Below the pieces are notes generated by a model. That model ran no database searches, was not told where the DNA came from, and saw nothing but the letters and a program-made list of their open reading frames with translations. From positions 62,001 to 126,000 of the forward strand of contig NZ_VCNA01000012.1 of assembly GCF_006170445.1 (NCBI RefSeq): a stretch of 64,000 bases of DNA, written 5' to 3'. Source of the stretch: Brevibacillus dissolubilis. Lineage in GTDB: Bacteria > Bacillota > Bacilli > Brevibacillales > Brevibacillaceae. Positions 43,950-53,607 of this stretch are shown one piece after another. Numbering within the stretch: the stretch's first letter is position 1; each line of letters starts with the position of its first letter. A program made the translations under genes and the position numbers.

Positions 43950-46370
43950 ATGAGCACAGCAGCAAAATCGTACTCTTTGACTCTCACAGGGATGACATGT
44001 GGAGCTTGTGCGCTTCGCATCGAAAAGAACCTCAGCAAGATGGAAGGCGTACAAGAAGCGAATGTGAACTTCGCTTTGGAAAAGGCCAGCTTCACAATCG
44101 TCCCTGGCGGTCAACTCAGCGTCACGGATGTGGCGAGCAAGATCGAGTCCATGGGTTATGGAATCGAGAAGCAAAAGGTGGAGCTGGGGATCACGGGCAT
44201 GACCTGTGCCGTATGTGCCAACCGGATCGAGAAGGCGCTCAACAACATGGAGGGCGTCCTCGGTGCCACCGTCAACTTCGCGCTTGAGACGGCCAGCGTC
44301 GAATTCGATCCGGGTACGCTCAAGGTCAGCGACTTGATGAAAAAAGTCAAAGATCTGGGCTACCAGGCTTCCTCCAAGGAAGATCAAGCCGAACAAAGAG
44401 AAGATCACAAACAGAAGGAATTGGAGACTCAAGTCGGAAAGCTGATCTTTTCGGCTATTCTTTCCTTTTCCCTGTTATGGACGATGGTAGGGCACTTCGA
44501 GTTCACCTCGTTCATCTGGATGCCGGAGATGTTCATGAATCCATGGTTCCAGCTTCTGTTGGCAGCACCGGTCCAGTTCATCGTGGGCAAACAGTTTTAT
44601 GTAGGAGCGTACAAAGCCGTGCGTAACGGCAGTGCCAACATGGATGTGCTGGTCGCCCTGGGAACATCGGCTGCGTTCATCTACAGCTTGTATATGACGC
44701 TGACAGCAGGAGAGCATGCCGGACATCACGTGCCGCTCTATTATGAGACCAGTGCCGTGCTGATCACACTGATCATCCTCGGTAAACTGTTCGAGGCCAA
44801 AGCGAAGGGCCGCTCCTCTGAAGCGATCCAGAAGCTGATGGGTCTGCAAGCCAAGACAGCCATCGTCATCCGGGGCGGTCAAGAGCAAAGCATCCCTGTT
44901 GAAGAAGTCATCGTGGGCGATATCGTCCTGATCAAGCCAGGTGAAAAAGTACCGGTAGACGGTGAGATCGTCGAAGGGCGCTCCGCTCTGGACGAATCCA
45001 TGCTGACCGGAGAAAGCATCCCGGTTGATAAGACGATCGGTGATTCTGTCATCGGCTCGACCATCAACAAAAATGGCTTGCTGCAAATCCGCGCGACCAA
45101 AGTAGGCCGTGACACCGCACTGGCCCAGATCATTAAAGTCGTCGAAGAAGCACAAGGCTCCAAAGCCAATATCCAACGCTTGGCTGACCAGATCGCAGGT
45201 GTTTTTGTTCCGATTGTCATCGGGATTGCGATCTTGACGTTCTTTGCATGGTATGGGCTTGCCGACCCGGGCAATTTTGCCTCTGCTTTAGAAAAATGTA
45301 TCGCGGTTCTCGTCATCGCGTGCCCATGTGCACTCGGTCTGGCTACACCGACCTCGATCATGGCAGGCTCCGGCCGTTCTGCTGAGATCGGTATCCTGTT
45401 CAAAGGCGGCGAGCATCTGGAGACCACTCACCAGATCGACACTGTCGTCCTCGACAAAACAGGAACCGTCACCAACGGCAAACCGACCTTGACCGACGTG
45501 ATCATCAACGGGCTGGATGAAGCAGAAGCGCTCCGTCTCGTAGGCTCCGCTGAGAAGAACTCCGAGCATCCGCTTGCAGAAGCGATTGTGGCCGGAATTC
45601 ACGAACGTGGCGTCCCACTGTCACCAACCACCGAGTTCGAAGCCATCCCAGGCTATGGGATCAAAGCCGTGGTCGAAGGCAAAACCGTCCTCGTCGGCAC
45701 CCGCAAGCTGATGAACCAATACAGCATTGCCGCAGATACCTACCTCGATCAGATGACGACGCTTGAGAGCGAAGGCAAGACCGCGATGCTGATCGCCGTC
45801 GATGAACGGTGCATCGGGCTGGTCGCGGTGGCTGACACCGTCAAAGACACGTCCAAAGAAGCAGTGACCCGCCTCAAAGCAATGGGCATCCATGTCGTCA
45901 TGCTGACAGGTGACAACCAGCTGACCGCACAGGCGATCGGTCGTCAGGTCGGCATCGAGCATGTCATCGCCGAAGTACTCCCAGAGGGGAAAGCAGCAGA
46001 AGTGAAAAAGCTCCAGGAAGCAGGCAAAAAGGTAGCGATGGTCGGCGACGGAATCAACGATGCTCCGGCACTCGCCACCGCCGATATCGGAATGGCGATG
46101 GGCACAGGGACAGACGTCGCGATGGAAGCGGCTGATATCACCCTGATGCGCGGCGATCTCAACAGTATCGCAGATGCGATCTACATGAGTAAAAAGACCA
46201 TCGCCAATATCAAGCAAAACCTGTTCTGGGCATTTGCTTACAATACGCTGGGGATTCCTATAGCGGCAATTGGTCTGTTGGCACCGTGGCTGGCTGGGGC
46301 AGCGATGGCATTCAGCTCCGTCTCTGTTGTGGTTAATGCGCTTCGCTTACAAAAGGTGAATCCCAATTGA
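43950..46370 (+). CDS. copA: Copper-exporting P1B-type ATPase CopA
   Basis: 806 residues from ATG 43950 (TTG 43926 is an earlier in-frame codon without an RBS). Two N-terminal heavy-metal-associated domains: GMTCGAC (C17/C20) and GMTCAVC. Then eight membrane helices, including the CPC metal site (IACPCALGLATP), with TGES actuator motif, DKTGT phosphorylation site, SEHPLAEAI and GDGINDAPAL. Exports Cu(I) from the cytoplasm. No CsoR-type operator lies directly upstream, unlike the csoR/copZ block at 59-60.5 kb; the 57-residue peptide gene and inverted repeat precede it instead. The next small membrane gene follows after 11 bases. Confidence 0.95.
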   Translation: MSTAAKSYSLTLTGMTCGACALRIEKNLSKMEGVQEANVNFALEKASFTIVPGGQLSVTDVASKIESMGYGIEKQKVELGITGMTCAVCANRIEKALNNMEGVLGATVNFALETASVEFDPGTLKVSDLMKKVKDLGYQASSKEDQAEQREDHKQKELETQVGKLIFSAILSFSLLWTMVGHFEFTSFIWMPEMFMNPWFQLLLAAPVQFIVGKQFYVGAYKAVRNGSANMDVLVALGTSAAFIYSLYMTLTAGEHAGHHVPLYYETSAVLITLIILGKLFEAKAKGRSSEAIQKLMGLQAKTAIVIRGGQEQSIPVEEVIVGDIVLIKPGEKVPVDGEIVEGRSALDESMLTGESIPVDKTIGDSVIGSTINKNGLLQIRATKVGRDTALAQIIKVVEEAQGSKANIQRLADQIAGVFVPIVIGIAILTFFAWYGLADPGNFASALEKCIAVLVIACPCALGLATPTSIMAGSGRSAEIGILFKGGEHLETTHQIDTVVLDKTGTVTNGKPTLTDVIINGLDEAEALRLVGSAEKNSEHPLAEAIVAGIHERGVPLSPTTEFEAIPGYGIKAVVEGKTVLVGTRKLMNQYSIAADTYLDQMTTLESEGKTAMLIAVDERCIGLVAVADTVKDTSKEAVTRLKAMGIHVVMLTGDNQLTAQAIGRQVGIEHVIAEVLPEGKAAEVKKLQEAGKKVAMVGDGINDAPALATADIGMAMGTGTDVAMEAADITLMRGDLNSIADAIYMSKKTIANIKQNLFWAFAYNTLGIPIAAIGLLAPWLAGAAMAFSSVSVVVNALRLQKVNPN

Positions 46371-46381
46371 GGTGATGAAAA

Positions 46382-46582
46382 ATGAGCAAAACAGTTCTGA
46401 CATGGACGCTCTCAGCTATTCTTTACTACGCTTTGGTAGTCGCCGGAATGTATTGGTATCTCAATGTTACCAGCCAATCAGGTCAGGCCATCGAACCAAT
46501 CAGCCTGAAGCCGCAGGTCATCATGGTGCCGATCAAGGAGTCCAACCAGCAACAGGTAACCCTGATCCTTCAAAAACAATAG
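46382..46582 (+). CDS. Small single-pass membrane protein downstream of copA
   Basis: 66 residues, RBS GAGGTGATG. One transmembrane helix (VLTWTLSAILYYALVVAGMYWYL), followed by an outward or cytosolic tail of about 40 residues without Cys, Met-rich or His-rich metal motifs. Likely cotranscribed with copA. Function unknown. Confidence 0.75.
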   Translation: MSKTVLTWTLSAILYYALVVAGMYWYLNVTSQSGQAIEPISLKPQVIMVPIKESNQQQVTLILQKQ

Positions 46583-46614
46583 TGAAACCTTAATCGAACG
46601 AGGAGAGAAATCCT

Positions 46615-48096
46615 ATGAGCAATGAGCAGGTCGTACAACGTATCCAGACACTTTCGGCCATTCGTGATGCAGGTATAAAGCCTTACCCGGAACGCTTCGA
46701 AATCACTGCTGAGCTGCACGAAGCAGCACAGCTCGCAGACGGTACAACAGGCGTACGGGTGGCGGGACGCATTCTGACGATCCGTGAGATGGGCAAACTC
46801 TGCTTTATCACGATCAACAACATTTCCGGTCAGCTCCAGCTGTTGCTCAAGCATGAGGAGGTCGGGGAGGAAGCATACCAAGCGTTTGGTTCTTTCTTTG
46901 ACATCGGTGACTTCATCGGGGCGGAAGGGGAGATGTTCACGACCAAAGTAGGAGAAAAAACACTCCGCATCAAGTCCTACGAGTTCCTCGGCAAAAGCCT
47001 GCGTCCACTCCCGGAAAAATGGCACGGCCTGACGAACGTAGAGACCCGCTACCGCAGCCGTTATCTGGATATGATCATGACCAAGGAGACACAGCAACGA
47101 CTGCTGCTCCGAACGAAGCTGGTCAGCGCGATGCGCCGCTTCCTTGAGGATCAAGCGTTCATCGAGGTGGAGACTCCAGTCTTGTCTGCTACCGCATCCG
47201 GCGCACTGGCCAAACCGTTCGTGACCCACCATCTGTCCCATGACATGGATATGTACCTGCGGATTGCGCCAGAGACCTATCTCAAGCGCTTGATCGTCGG
47301 CGGCTTCACCAAGGTATTCGAGTTCGCCAAGTGCTTCCGCAATGAGGGCATCAGCCCGCAGCATCTGCAGGAATTCACGATGGTAGAAGGCTATGCTGCC
47401 TACTGGAACTACGAAGACACGATGAAGCTGATGCGTGACATGGTGCTCTATATCCTGGAGAATGCGTTTGGTACGACCACATTGACCATCGGCGGAGAAG
47501 AGATTGATTTTACCCAAGAGTGGGCGGTCATGTCCTTCCGTGACCTGATTCTCCAAGACACAGGGATCGATATCGACCTGTTCCCAGATGTGAGTGACCT
47601 CTTGGCTGAGACCAAGCGAAAAGGCATCGTACTGGAGCATGAGGATATCTACTCTCTTGGCCGTGGTAACTTTATCGACTTATTATATAAAAAAGTATGC
47701 CGTCCAAAGATGATCCGTCCGACCTTCCTGATCCAGCACCCGCTTGATCTGTCCCCGCTGGCCCGTGCCAACGATGACAACCCATCCCTGACTGACCGCT
47801 TCCAGTTGGTCGTCAACGGCGCTGAGATCATCAATGCCTACTCCGAGCTGGTTGATCCAATCGAGCAGCGCAAGCGTCTGGAGGAGCAAGCCGCACTCAA
47901 AACCGGCGGAGACCAAGAGGCGATGGACATGGACGAAGATTATGTGACCGCGATGGAGTACGGAATGCCGCCGATCTCCGGCTGGGGCTTTGGAATTGAG
48001 CGTTTCCTGATGATCATGACCGATTGTCCGAATATCAAGGATTGTGTCATGTTCCCATTAACCAAACCCAATCCAGAACCGGTGGAAACAAGGTAG
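46615..48096 (+). CDS. lysS: Divergent class II lysyl-tRNA synthetase paralogue
   Basis: 493 residues, RBS GAGGAGAG. N-terminal OB fold (VRVAGRILTIREMGKLCFI) and class II core: motif 1 (RRFLEDQAFIEVETPVL), motif 2 (FRNEGISPQHLQEFTMVEGY), motif 3 (GWGFGIERFLMIMTD). Aminoacylates tRNA-Lys. Motifs 2 and 3 depart from the usual bacterial forms (RHNPEFTMME; GLGIGIDRLVM), suggesting a second, specialised copy rather than the housekeeping enzyme. It is followed by a lysine-type permease and an aspartokinase, giving a lysine theme. Whether the main lysS exists elsewhere cannot be seen here. Confidence 0.88.
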   Translation: MSNEQVVQRIQTLSAIRDAGIKPYPERFEITAELHEAAQLADGTTGVRVAGRILTIREMGKLCFITINNISGQLQLLLKHEEVGEEAYQAFGSFFDIGDFIGAEGEMFTTKVGEKTLRIKSYEFLGKSLRPLPEKWHGLTNVETRYRSRYLDMIMTKETQQRLLLRTKLVSAMRRFLEDQAFIEVETPVLSATASGALAKPFVTHHLSHDMDMYLRIAPETYLKRLIVGGFTKVFEFAKCFRNEGISPQHLQEFTMVEGYAAYWNYEDTMKLMRDMVLYILENAFGTTTLTIGGEEIDFTQEWAVMSFRDLILQDTGIDIDLFPDVSDLLAETKRKGIVLEHEDIYSLGRGNFIDLLYKKVCRPKMIRPTFLIQHPLDLSPLARANDDNPSLTDRFQLVVNGAEIINAYSELVDPIEQRKRLEEQAALKTGGDQEAMDMDEDYVTAMEYGMPPISGWGFGIERFLMIMTDCPNIKDCVMFPLTKPNPEPVETR

Positions 48097-48114
48097 GGCG
48101 CCAATGCCCTACCT
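48091..48114 (+). other. Hairpin overlapping the lysS stop codon
   Basis: Perfect nine-base stem AGGTAGGGC/GCCCTACCT with loop GCCAAT; the left arm includes the TAG stop (48094-48096). No T tract follows, so termination is doubtful. Confidence 0.6.
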
Positions 48115-48172
48115 ACCCGTGCATCCTTATTTGACAGAAGATTCCTACATTACTTGACAGAGGTGACAAGGT

Positions 48173-49666
48173 ATGGGGCGAAGTAAAATCCCACAGGAGG
48201 GACCAACGAATACACCACCACAAGAGACAGGCAACCAGCTCCAACGTAACCTGAGTGTCCGGCATCTGACGATGATTGCCATCGGCGGCTCAATTGGGAC
48301 AGGGCTGTTTGTCGGCAGCGGAAGCGCGATTGCGTCAGCAGGTCCGGGCGGCGCGCTGCTTGCTTACATGGTCATTGGCTTGATGGTTTACTTTTTGATG
48401 GCAAGCTTGGGCGAGATGGCAGCGTATCTGCCGGTCTCAGGCTCCTTTAGTACATATGCGACACGGTTTGTTGACCCGGCACTCGGCTTCGCGCTTGGCT
48501 GGAACTATTGGTACAACTGGGCGATTACGATTGCTGTCGAGCTTGCTGCAGGCTCGTTGATCATGAAGTTCTGGTTCCCTGACTCGTCGTCGATGCTCTG
48601 GAGTGCGGTCTTCCTCGCGCTGATGCTGGGGCTAAACCTGCTGGCGGTCAAAGGGTACGGAGAATCGGAGTACTGGTTCTCGATGATTAAAGTAGCAACC
48701 GTCATTATCTTTCTGATTACAGGTACCTTGACGATTTTTGGTGTGTTGAATGGCGAGTATATCGGCTTCGCCAACCTCACAGTGGGCGATGCTCCGTTCC
48801 ACGGCGGATTCATGGCGATGCTTGGGATCTTTATGGTAGCGGGCTTTTCGTTCCAGGGAACCGAGCTGATCGGGGTAGTTGCGGGCGAGAGTAAAGACCC
48901 GCGCAAAAACGTACCAAAAGCAATCAAGCAAGTGTTCTGGCGCATTCTTCTCTTTTATATCTTAGCGATTTTTATTATCAGCTTATTGGTTCCTTACACC
49001 GATCCGAATCTGGTCAACGCAAGCATCGAAGAGATCGGGATGAGCCCGTTTACCATCGTGTTTGAACGCGTGGGATTGGCATTCGCCGCCTCATTGATGA
49101 ACGCGGTAATCCTGACGGCTGTCCTCTCTGCGGGCAACTCCGGGATGTATGCCTCGACACGGATGCTCTGGATGCTGGCCCATGAAGGCAAGGCACCGAA
49201 GCTTTTTACTAAAGTGAGTGCGAACGGCGTACCGATCTACGCCCTGCTGGCTACGACCGCTGTGGGGATGGTGGCCTTCCTCGCTTCGTTGTTTGGCGAC
49301 GGGGTGTTCTATATCTGGCTGGTGAATGCATCCGGGATGTCAGGCTTCATCGTCTGGCTGGGGATTGCGATCAGCCACTACCGTTTCCGCCGCGCTTATA
49401 TCAAGCAAGGCTATGATCTCGACCAGCTGCCGTACCGCTCCAAATGGTTCCCAATCGGCCCGATGTTTGCGTTCGTACTCTGTACCATCGTCATCCTCGG
49501 GCAGAACTATCAGGCCTTTATGGGCGACAGCATCGACTGGAATGGGGTGCTGGTCTCCTATATCGGGCTTCCGCTCTTCTTGGTTCTTTATATCTGGTAT
49601 AAGATCAAGCACAAAACCAAGCTGATCCCACTCTCAGAGTGCAAGCTGGACAACAACGTGGATTAA
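48173..49666 (+). CDS. Amino acid permease, LysP-like (APC superfamily)
   Basis: 497 residues, RBS GAGGTGAC. About twelve membrane helices, with the APC signature in helix 1 (IAIGGSIGTGLFVGSGSAI) and GFSFQGTELIGVVAGESKDP in helix 6. The N-terminal sequence (RNLSVRHLTMIAIGGSIGTG) and overall length are typical of the LysP group of lysine:H+ symporters. Lysine specificity is inferred from family resemblance and the neighbouring lysyl-tRNA synthetase and aspartokinase. Confidence 0.9.
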   Translation: MGRSKIPQEGPTNTPPQETGNQLQRNLSVRHLTMIAIGGSIGTGLFVGSGSAIASAGPGGALLAYMVIGLMVYFLMASLGEMAAYLPVSGSFSTYATRFVDPALGFALGWNYWYNWAITIAVELAAGSLIMKFWFPDSSSMLWSAVFLALMLGLNLLAVKGYGESEYWFSMIKVATVIIFLITGTLTIFGVLNGEYIGFANLTVGDAPFHGGFMAMLGIFMVAGFSFQGTELIGVVAGESKDPRKNVPKAIKQVFWRILLFYILAIFIISLLVPYTDPNLVNASIEEIGMSPFTIVFERVGLAFAASLMNAVILTAVLSAGNSGMYASTRMLWMLAHEGKAPKLFTKVSANGVPIYALLATTAVGMVAFLASLFGDGVFYIWLVNASGMSGFIVWLGIAISHYRFRRAYIKQGYDLDQLPYRSKWFPIGPMFAFVLCTIVILGQNYQAFMGDSIDWNGVLVSYIGLPLFLVLYIWYKIKHKTKLIPLSECKLDNNVD

Positions 49667-49699
49667 TCAACTACCATACAGGATGGAGGAATCGTTAAC

Positions 49700-51148
49700 A
49701 TGAAAGTGGCAAAATTTGGAGGGACATCTCTGGCCAATGCAGAACAGATCCGTAAAGTATGTGACATCATCACCGCTGATCCAGAACGGCGTATCGTCGT
49801 CGTCTCCGCTCCAGGCAAGCGTCACAAGACAGATGACAAGGTAACCGACCTCTTGATCGCCTTCGCCGAGCGTCTACTGCGTGACGGTGAAGCAGAGCAG
49901 GAAATCCGCGCCGTCATCGCCCGTTACCGTGAGATCGGCCAAGAGCTGGGGATTCCCGAGCAGGCTATTGACGGGATAGAAAAAGACCTGCGAGAGCTGC
50001 TCACACTCGACACCAGCGTCGAAGCCAAGTTCCTAGACAGGGTCAAAGCAGCAGGGGAAGACAACAGCGCCAAGGTCGTCGCTCACTACCTCAACAGTAT
50101 TGGTGTCCCAGCTTCCTATGTGAACCCGTGGGATGCAGGACTCCTTGTCTGCGGCAAATACGGCAATGCCCAAGTGCTCCCCGAATCCTACGAGCGACTG
50201 CGTGCCCTGCGTGACCGCGAAGGCATCGTCGTCTTCCCAGGCTTCTTCGGATACGCCACAGATGGCTCCGTCGTCACTTTCTCCCGTGGCGGTTCCGACA
50301 TCACTGGCTCTATTCTGGCAGCGGCGGTACAAGCTGATCTGTATGAGAACTTCACGGACGTCGACTCCGTGTTCGCCGTCAATCCCAGCCTCATCCCGCA
50401 GCCCAAACAAGTGACCGAGCTGACCTATCAAGAGATGCGAGAACTCTCCTATGCTGGTTTCTCTGTCTATCATGCCGAGGCTCTTTTCCCGGCATTCCGC
50501 ACCGGCGTACCCGTCTGCATCAAGAATACCAACAACCCGACAGCACCAGGCACGATGATCGTCTCCAAGCGCTCCTACACCTCGACCAATGTCGTCGGGA
50601 TCGCCGGAGATGCAGGCTTCTGCAGCATCTACCTAACCAAATACCTGATGAACCGCGAAGTCGGCTTTGGCCGCAAGCTACTGCAAATCTTAGAAGAAGA
50701 GGGACTCTCCTACGAGCACATTCCATCTGGGATCGACCACGTCTCCGTAATTCTGCGCAACGATATCTTTACCCGCGAGATCGAGGAGCGCGTCATCAGC
50801 CGCATCCGTACCGAGCTGCAAGTCGACGATGTACAAGTGGCCCGTGACCTCGCACTCGTCATGATCGTCGGCGAAGGCATGCGCGAGAATGTTGGTACCG
50901 TATCCCGCGCCGCCATCGCTCTGGCCGATGCGGGAATCAACATCGAGATGATCAACCAAGGCTCCTCCGAGGTCAGCCTGATGTTTGCCGTCAAAGACCG
51001 CAACGTGAAAAAAGCAATCGTCTCGCTCTACCACGAATTCTTTGGGCGTTCCCGCGTACTTTATGATGAAGTGCTCAATCTCTCTCTGGATGGTCTGGAA
51101 GAGCAAGAGCGCCTGCCAAAAGAAGTTCCGTTTACTACCGTAGCGTAA
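49700..51148 (+). CDS. Aspartokinase (class III-like, monofunctional)
   Basis: 482 residues, RBS GGATGGAGGAATC. Phosphorylates aspartate, the first step to lysine, threonine and methionine. Kinase motifs: VAKFGGTSLAN at the N-terminus, GFFGYATDGSVVTFSRGGSD, and DVDSVFAVNP. Two C-terminal ACT domains follow (from about 315; TNVVGIAGDAGFCSIYL; LVMIVGEGMRENVGTVSRA), the usual allosteric sites. Length exceeds the ~400-residue LysC/DapG forms and fits the YclM/ThrD type. Probably in an operon with the permease (33-base gap) and SDR (15-base gap). Confidence 0.93.
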   Translation: MKVAKFGGTSLANAEQIRKVCDIITADPERRIVVVSAPGKRHKTDDKVTDLLIAFAERLLRDGEAEQEIRAVIARYREIGQELGIPEQAIDGIEKDLRELLTLDTSVEAKFLDRVKAAGEDNSAKVVAHYLNSIGVPASYVNPWDAGLLVCGKYGNAQVLPESYERLRALRDREGIVVFPGFFGYATDGSVVTFSRGGSDITGSILAAAVQADLYENFTDVDSVFAVNPSLIPQPKQVTELTYQEMRELSYAGFSVYHAEALFPAFRTGVPVCIKNTNNPTAPGTMIVSKRSYTSTNVVGIAGDAGFCSIYLTKYLMNREVGFGRKLLQILEEEGLSYEHIPSGIDHVSVILRNDIFTREIEERVISRIRTELQVDDVQVARDLALVMIVGEGMRENVGTVSRAAIALADAGINIEMINQGSSEVSLMFAVKDRNVKKAIVSLYHEFFGRSRVLYDEVLNLSLDGLEEQERLPKEVPFTTVA

Positions 51149-51163
51149 AATCTGGAGGTGTGA

Positions 51164-51841
51164 ATGATGGGGAAATTCCAAAATCAAGTGATCATCATAA
51201 CCGGAGCAGGGGCAGGGCTGGGCAGAGAGACTGCCCTCCTGCTCGCCCGGCAAGGCGCATGCGTCGTCGCGTGTGACCATCAGGAGTCCAAGGTCAACAA
51301 GCTCCGGGATGAGCTTGCTGCCATCTCATCCTGCTCCCTCGCCATCAAAGCAGACGCATCCGTCGAGAGTGATGTCGATTCACTCTTCGCCCAGGCCCTT
51401 GAAGCCTATGGCAAAGTAGACGTCCTGATCAACAACGCCGCTGTCTTTGAGAACTATCTGATTGCAGATACATCATTAGAGTCTTGGAACTATCAGCTGA
51501 CCAACAACGCCACCAGCGCCTTTCTCATGATCAAGGCAGCCCTGCCTGTGATGCGCCGTCAAAAGAGCGGCCAGATCATGAACGTCACCAGTAGTCTCGC
51601 CAAAACAGGCGGAGCGGGGTTTGGTGCCTACAGTGCTTCCAAAGCAGCTCTTGAAGCGTTGACCTACTCTGTGCAGGAGGAAGAAGGCCAACATGGCATC
51701 ATCGCCAATGTATTCAATCCAGGCGTGATGAAGTCGGATATGCAGACGCTGGGAGAAGAGCCGGCGAAGGTAGCGGAGAAGCTCGCACGGATTCTCGATC
51801 AGAACTATGTCTATAGCGGACAGGTTATTTTAGCGGGATAA
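51164..51841 (+). CDS. Short-chain dehydrogenase/reductase
   Basis: 225 residues, RBS GGAGGTG (ATG 51164 or 51167). Classical SDR motifs: cofactor loop TGAGAGLG, NNAA, catalytic Ser in NVTSSLAKTG and Y-x-x-x-K in YSASKAAL, then NPGVMKSDM. The Asp at the end of strand 2 (VVACDHQES) suggests NAD preference. The SDR ends slightly early (family about 245). Substrate unknown; last gene of the aspartokinase set. Confidence 0.9.
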   Translation: MMGKFQNQVIIITGAGAGLGRETALLLARQGACVVACDHQESKVNKLRDELAAISSCSLAIKADASVESDVDSLFAQALEAYGKVDVLINNAAVFENYLIADTSLESWNYQLTNNATSAFLMIKAALPVMRRQKSGQIMNVTSSLAKTGGAGFGAYSASKAALEALTYSVQEEEGQHGIIANVFNPGVMKSDMQTLGEEPAKVAEKLARILDQNYVYSGQVILAG

Positions 51842-52219
51842 TCATAGACATTATTAGCAAACAGTCTAGCTACCCCAATGTAAAAGCTCGACAAACGTCT
51901 GGAACAATTGTACTGACGTTTCGCTGTGTGGGATGCCCCCTGGATGAGCCTATCGGTTGGGCATCCGAGGGGCAGTTTCCGACTCGGGATGTATCGGTAT
52001 TGGTTGTAGAAAAAGGTTGTAGGTGTAGTGCGTGGCCTGTGGTTTCTCTTCTGATGGGGAGCCATGGGCTTTTTCTGTGGGAGAGGATTGGGGAGGAGTC
52101 ATCCTGTTGATTTCCAAATTTTCATCGTATATTTCAATAATATTATTATTTATACTCGTAATGAAATATTGAAGACTTTGTATAAAAACACAGGATGAAT
52201 CAAAACAGGAGATGAGTAA
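51842..52219. other. 378-base intergenic region with two dyads
   Basis: No credible gene. AAACGTC (51893-51899) and GACGTTT (51915-51921) form a dyad around CAATTG. GGATGCCC (51931-51938) and GGGCATCC (51959-51966) form a second stem. Neither has a T tail. The last 100 bases are very AT-rich and probably hold the promoter of the exported-protein genes that follow. Confidence 0.55.
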
Positions 52220-52801
52220 ATGCGTAAAAAAATATTTCTTTCCCTTGTTCTCTTACTTGTCGCAATAGTAAGCATAGCGGCCATGAACAATCCAGTAAAA
52301 GATTATAGCTACAAACTACAACTAAATGAAGAAATTACACAAGCTGTCTCCAATTTCACATGGCAAGAGAGCACCAAAAAAGCATTTCAAAAGGCTCAAA
52401 TTAAGAAAGATAAATCCAGCATGGATCTGAAAATAAACGTAGAACCGATTCCTGACACTCAATCTTTCGCAAAAATGTCGGCACAGGGCCTTATTCAACT
52501 ATCTGGAGATAACTATCCGTTTACAGCAGAAGGTCTCGTATCTGTATTGCAAAGTAATAGAGGAGAGTACTACCATGGCTCTCTCAATGGTCAAATTAAG
52601 AATATTAACGTAAAAAATAACCTGAACAACGAAAATGTTGTCATCGGAATTGATATGTTACCAAATGAAGACAAAATGATTGTGTCTACGAATATTGGTT
52701 CCATGGATCAAATGGCCTTGTTGTTTTTTGGTGAGAGTTTTGTAGATCAAGAATTAACAAAACTGATTGAACAGCAATCTAACTCTACCACCATGAACTA
52801 A
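52220..52801 (+). CDS. Exported protein of unknown function
   Basis: 193 residues, RBS CAGGAGATGAG. N-terminal signal or anchor (KKIFLSLVLLLVAIVSIAAM) without a lipobox Cys. The rest is polar, rich in Lys, Asn and Gln, with no Cys. Codon use is clearly more AT-rich than the aspartokinase and SDR genes just upstream. Together with the next gene it looks like a later arrival (inference). No family recognised. Confidence 0.8.
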   Translation: MRKKIFLSLVLLLVAIVSIAAMNNPVKDYSYKLQLNEEITQAVSNFTWQESTKKAFQKAQIKKDKSSMDLKINVEPIPDTQSFAKMSAQGLIQLSGDNYPFTAEGLVSVLQSNRGEYYHGSLNGQIKNINVKNNLNNENVVIGIDMLPNEDKMIVSTNIGSMDQMALLFFGESFVDQELTKLIEQQSNSTTMN

Positions 52802-52821
52802 AAGGAGAAAGGATCGTCAGA

Positions 52822-53589
52822 ATGAAAAGGATTGCCTCATTACTAATCAGTTCTTTATTTTTATTATCAATATCCTCTATTGTGTATGCAGATAGTGATT
52901 CAATCAAATACTGGTACAAAGGTGCCAACTATACAACAAGCTATTACAACAACGGAAGCCCTGATTCAACAGGTGGGAATAGTGTTGCTGTGTTAACAGC
53001 TCATTCCTATACATCCACCAACAGTTCAACGGCGCGCGAGTGGGTTAGGATTTTTGGCAGACTAGATACTATGAAAAGTGAATATCCAGCTTATGAAAAC
53101 TGGAAAATAACGAAAATGAGAGTTGGCATGTCTGGAAACACTGACACTTGGATTTGGGCTACAACTCCGCAAAAAACCGATTCAGTCATCCCAGACTGGG
53201 TATATGACCTGGCTGGTTCTATTCCACAATTTGGATCTTACGCATCCCTTGTCAAGGTTCTCACCAATAACCTTGCGGGAGGCATCACTGTAGATATCCC
53301 AAGCCCTCCAACGAATTCGTCGATTACGATTACGAGCTATTCAGGTCTGCCATCGACCGTTTCATTACCCAATGCCATTAAATACAATGAGGCAGACGGT
53401 AATACCAGTGGCAAACTTTATGGGTTTGACGGAAGATTTTTATTCGATCAACCGTGGACTGGTTCTTCTATCCCAATCAAGGCGTATGGTAATGTGCAGT
53501 ACAGCGCATCTATGTTAATCAATAGCCAAACGATTTTCATTTACCCTTATACCGCAGACGTAGTTCACTGGCATACCATCCACAGCTAA
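52822..53589 (+). CDS. Secreted Ser/Thr/Tyr-rich protein of unknown function
   Basis: 255 residues, RBS AAAGGAGAAAGG. Clear signal peptide (KRIASLLISSLFLLSISSIVYA, cut before DSDS). The mature part is Cys-free and rich in Ser, Thr, Asn and Tyr, with predicted beta structure (GITVDIPSPPTNSSITITSY). The gap from the previous gene is 20 bases, so probably one transcript. No enzyme motif seen; could be a surface or matrix protein. Confidence 0.8.
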   Translation: MKRIASLLISSLFLLSISSIVYADSDSIKYWYKGANYTTSYYNNGSPDSTGGNSVAVLTAHSYTSTNSSTAREWVRIFGRLDTMKSEYPAYENWKITKMRVGMSGNTDTWIWATTPQKTDSVIPDWVYDLAGSIPQFGSYASLVKVLTNNLAGGITVDIPSPPTNSSITITSYSGLPSTVSLPNAIKYNEADGNTSGKLYGFDGRFLFDQPWTGSSIPIKAYGNVQYSASMLINSQTIFIYPYTADVVHWHTIHS

Positions 53590-53607
53590 TAGGAGGTGTC
53601 ATCTATT

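Noticed and set aside
46570-47640. 356-codon minus-strand open frame opposite lysS
   Set aside because: Fully antisense to an unambiguous lysyl-tRNA synthetase; no family features.
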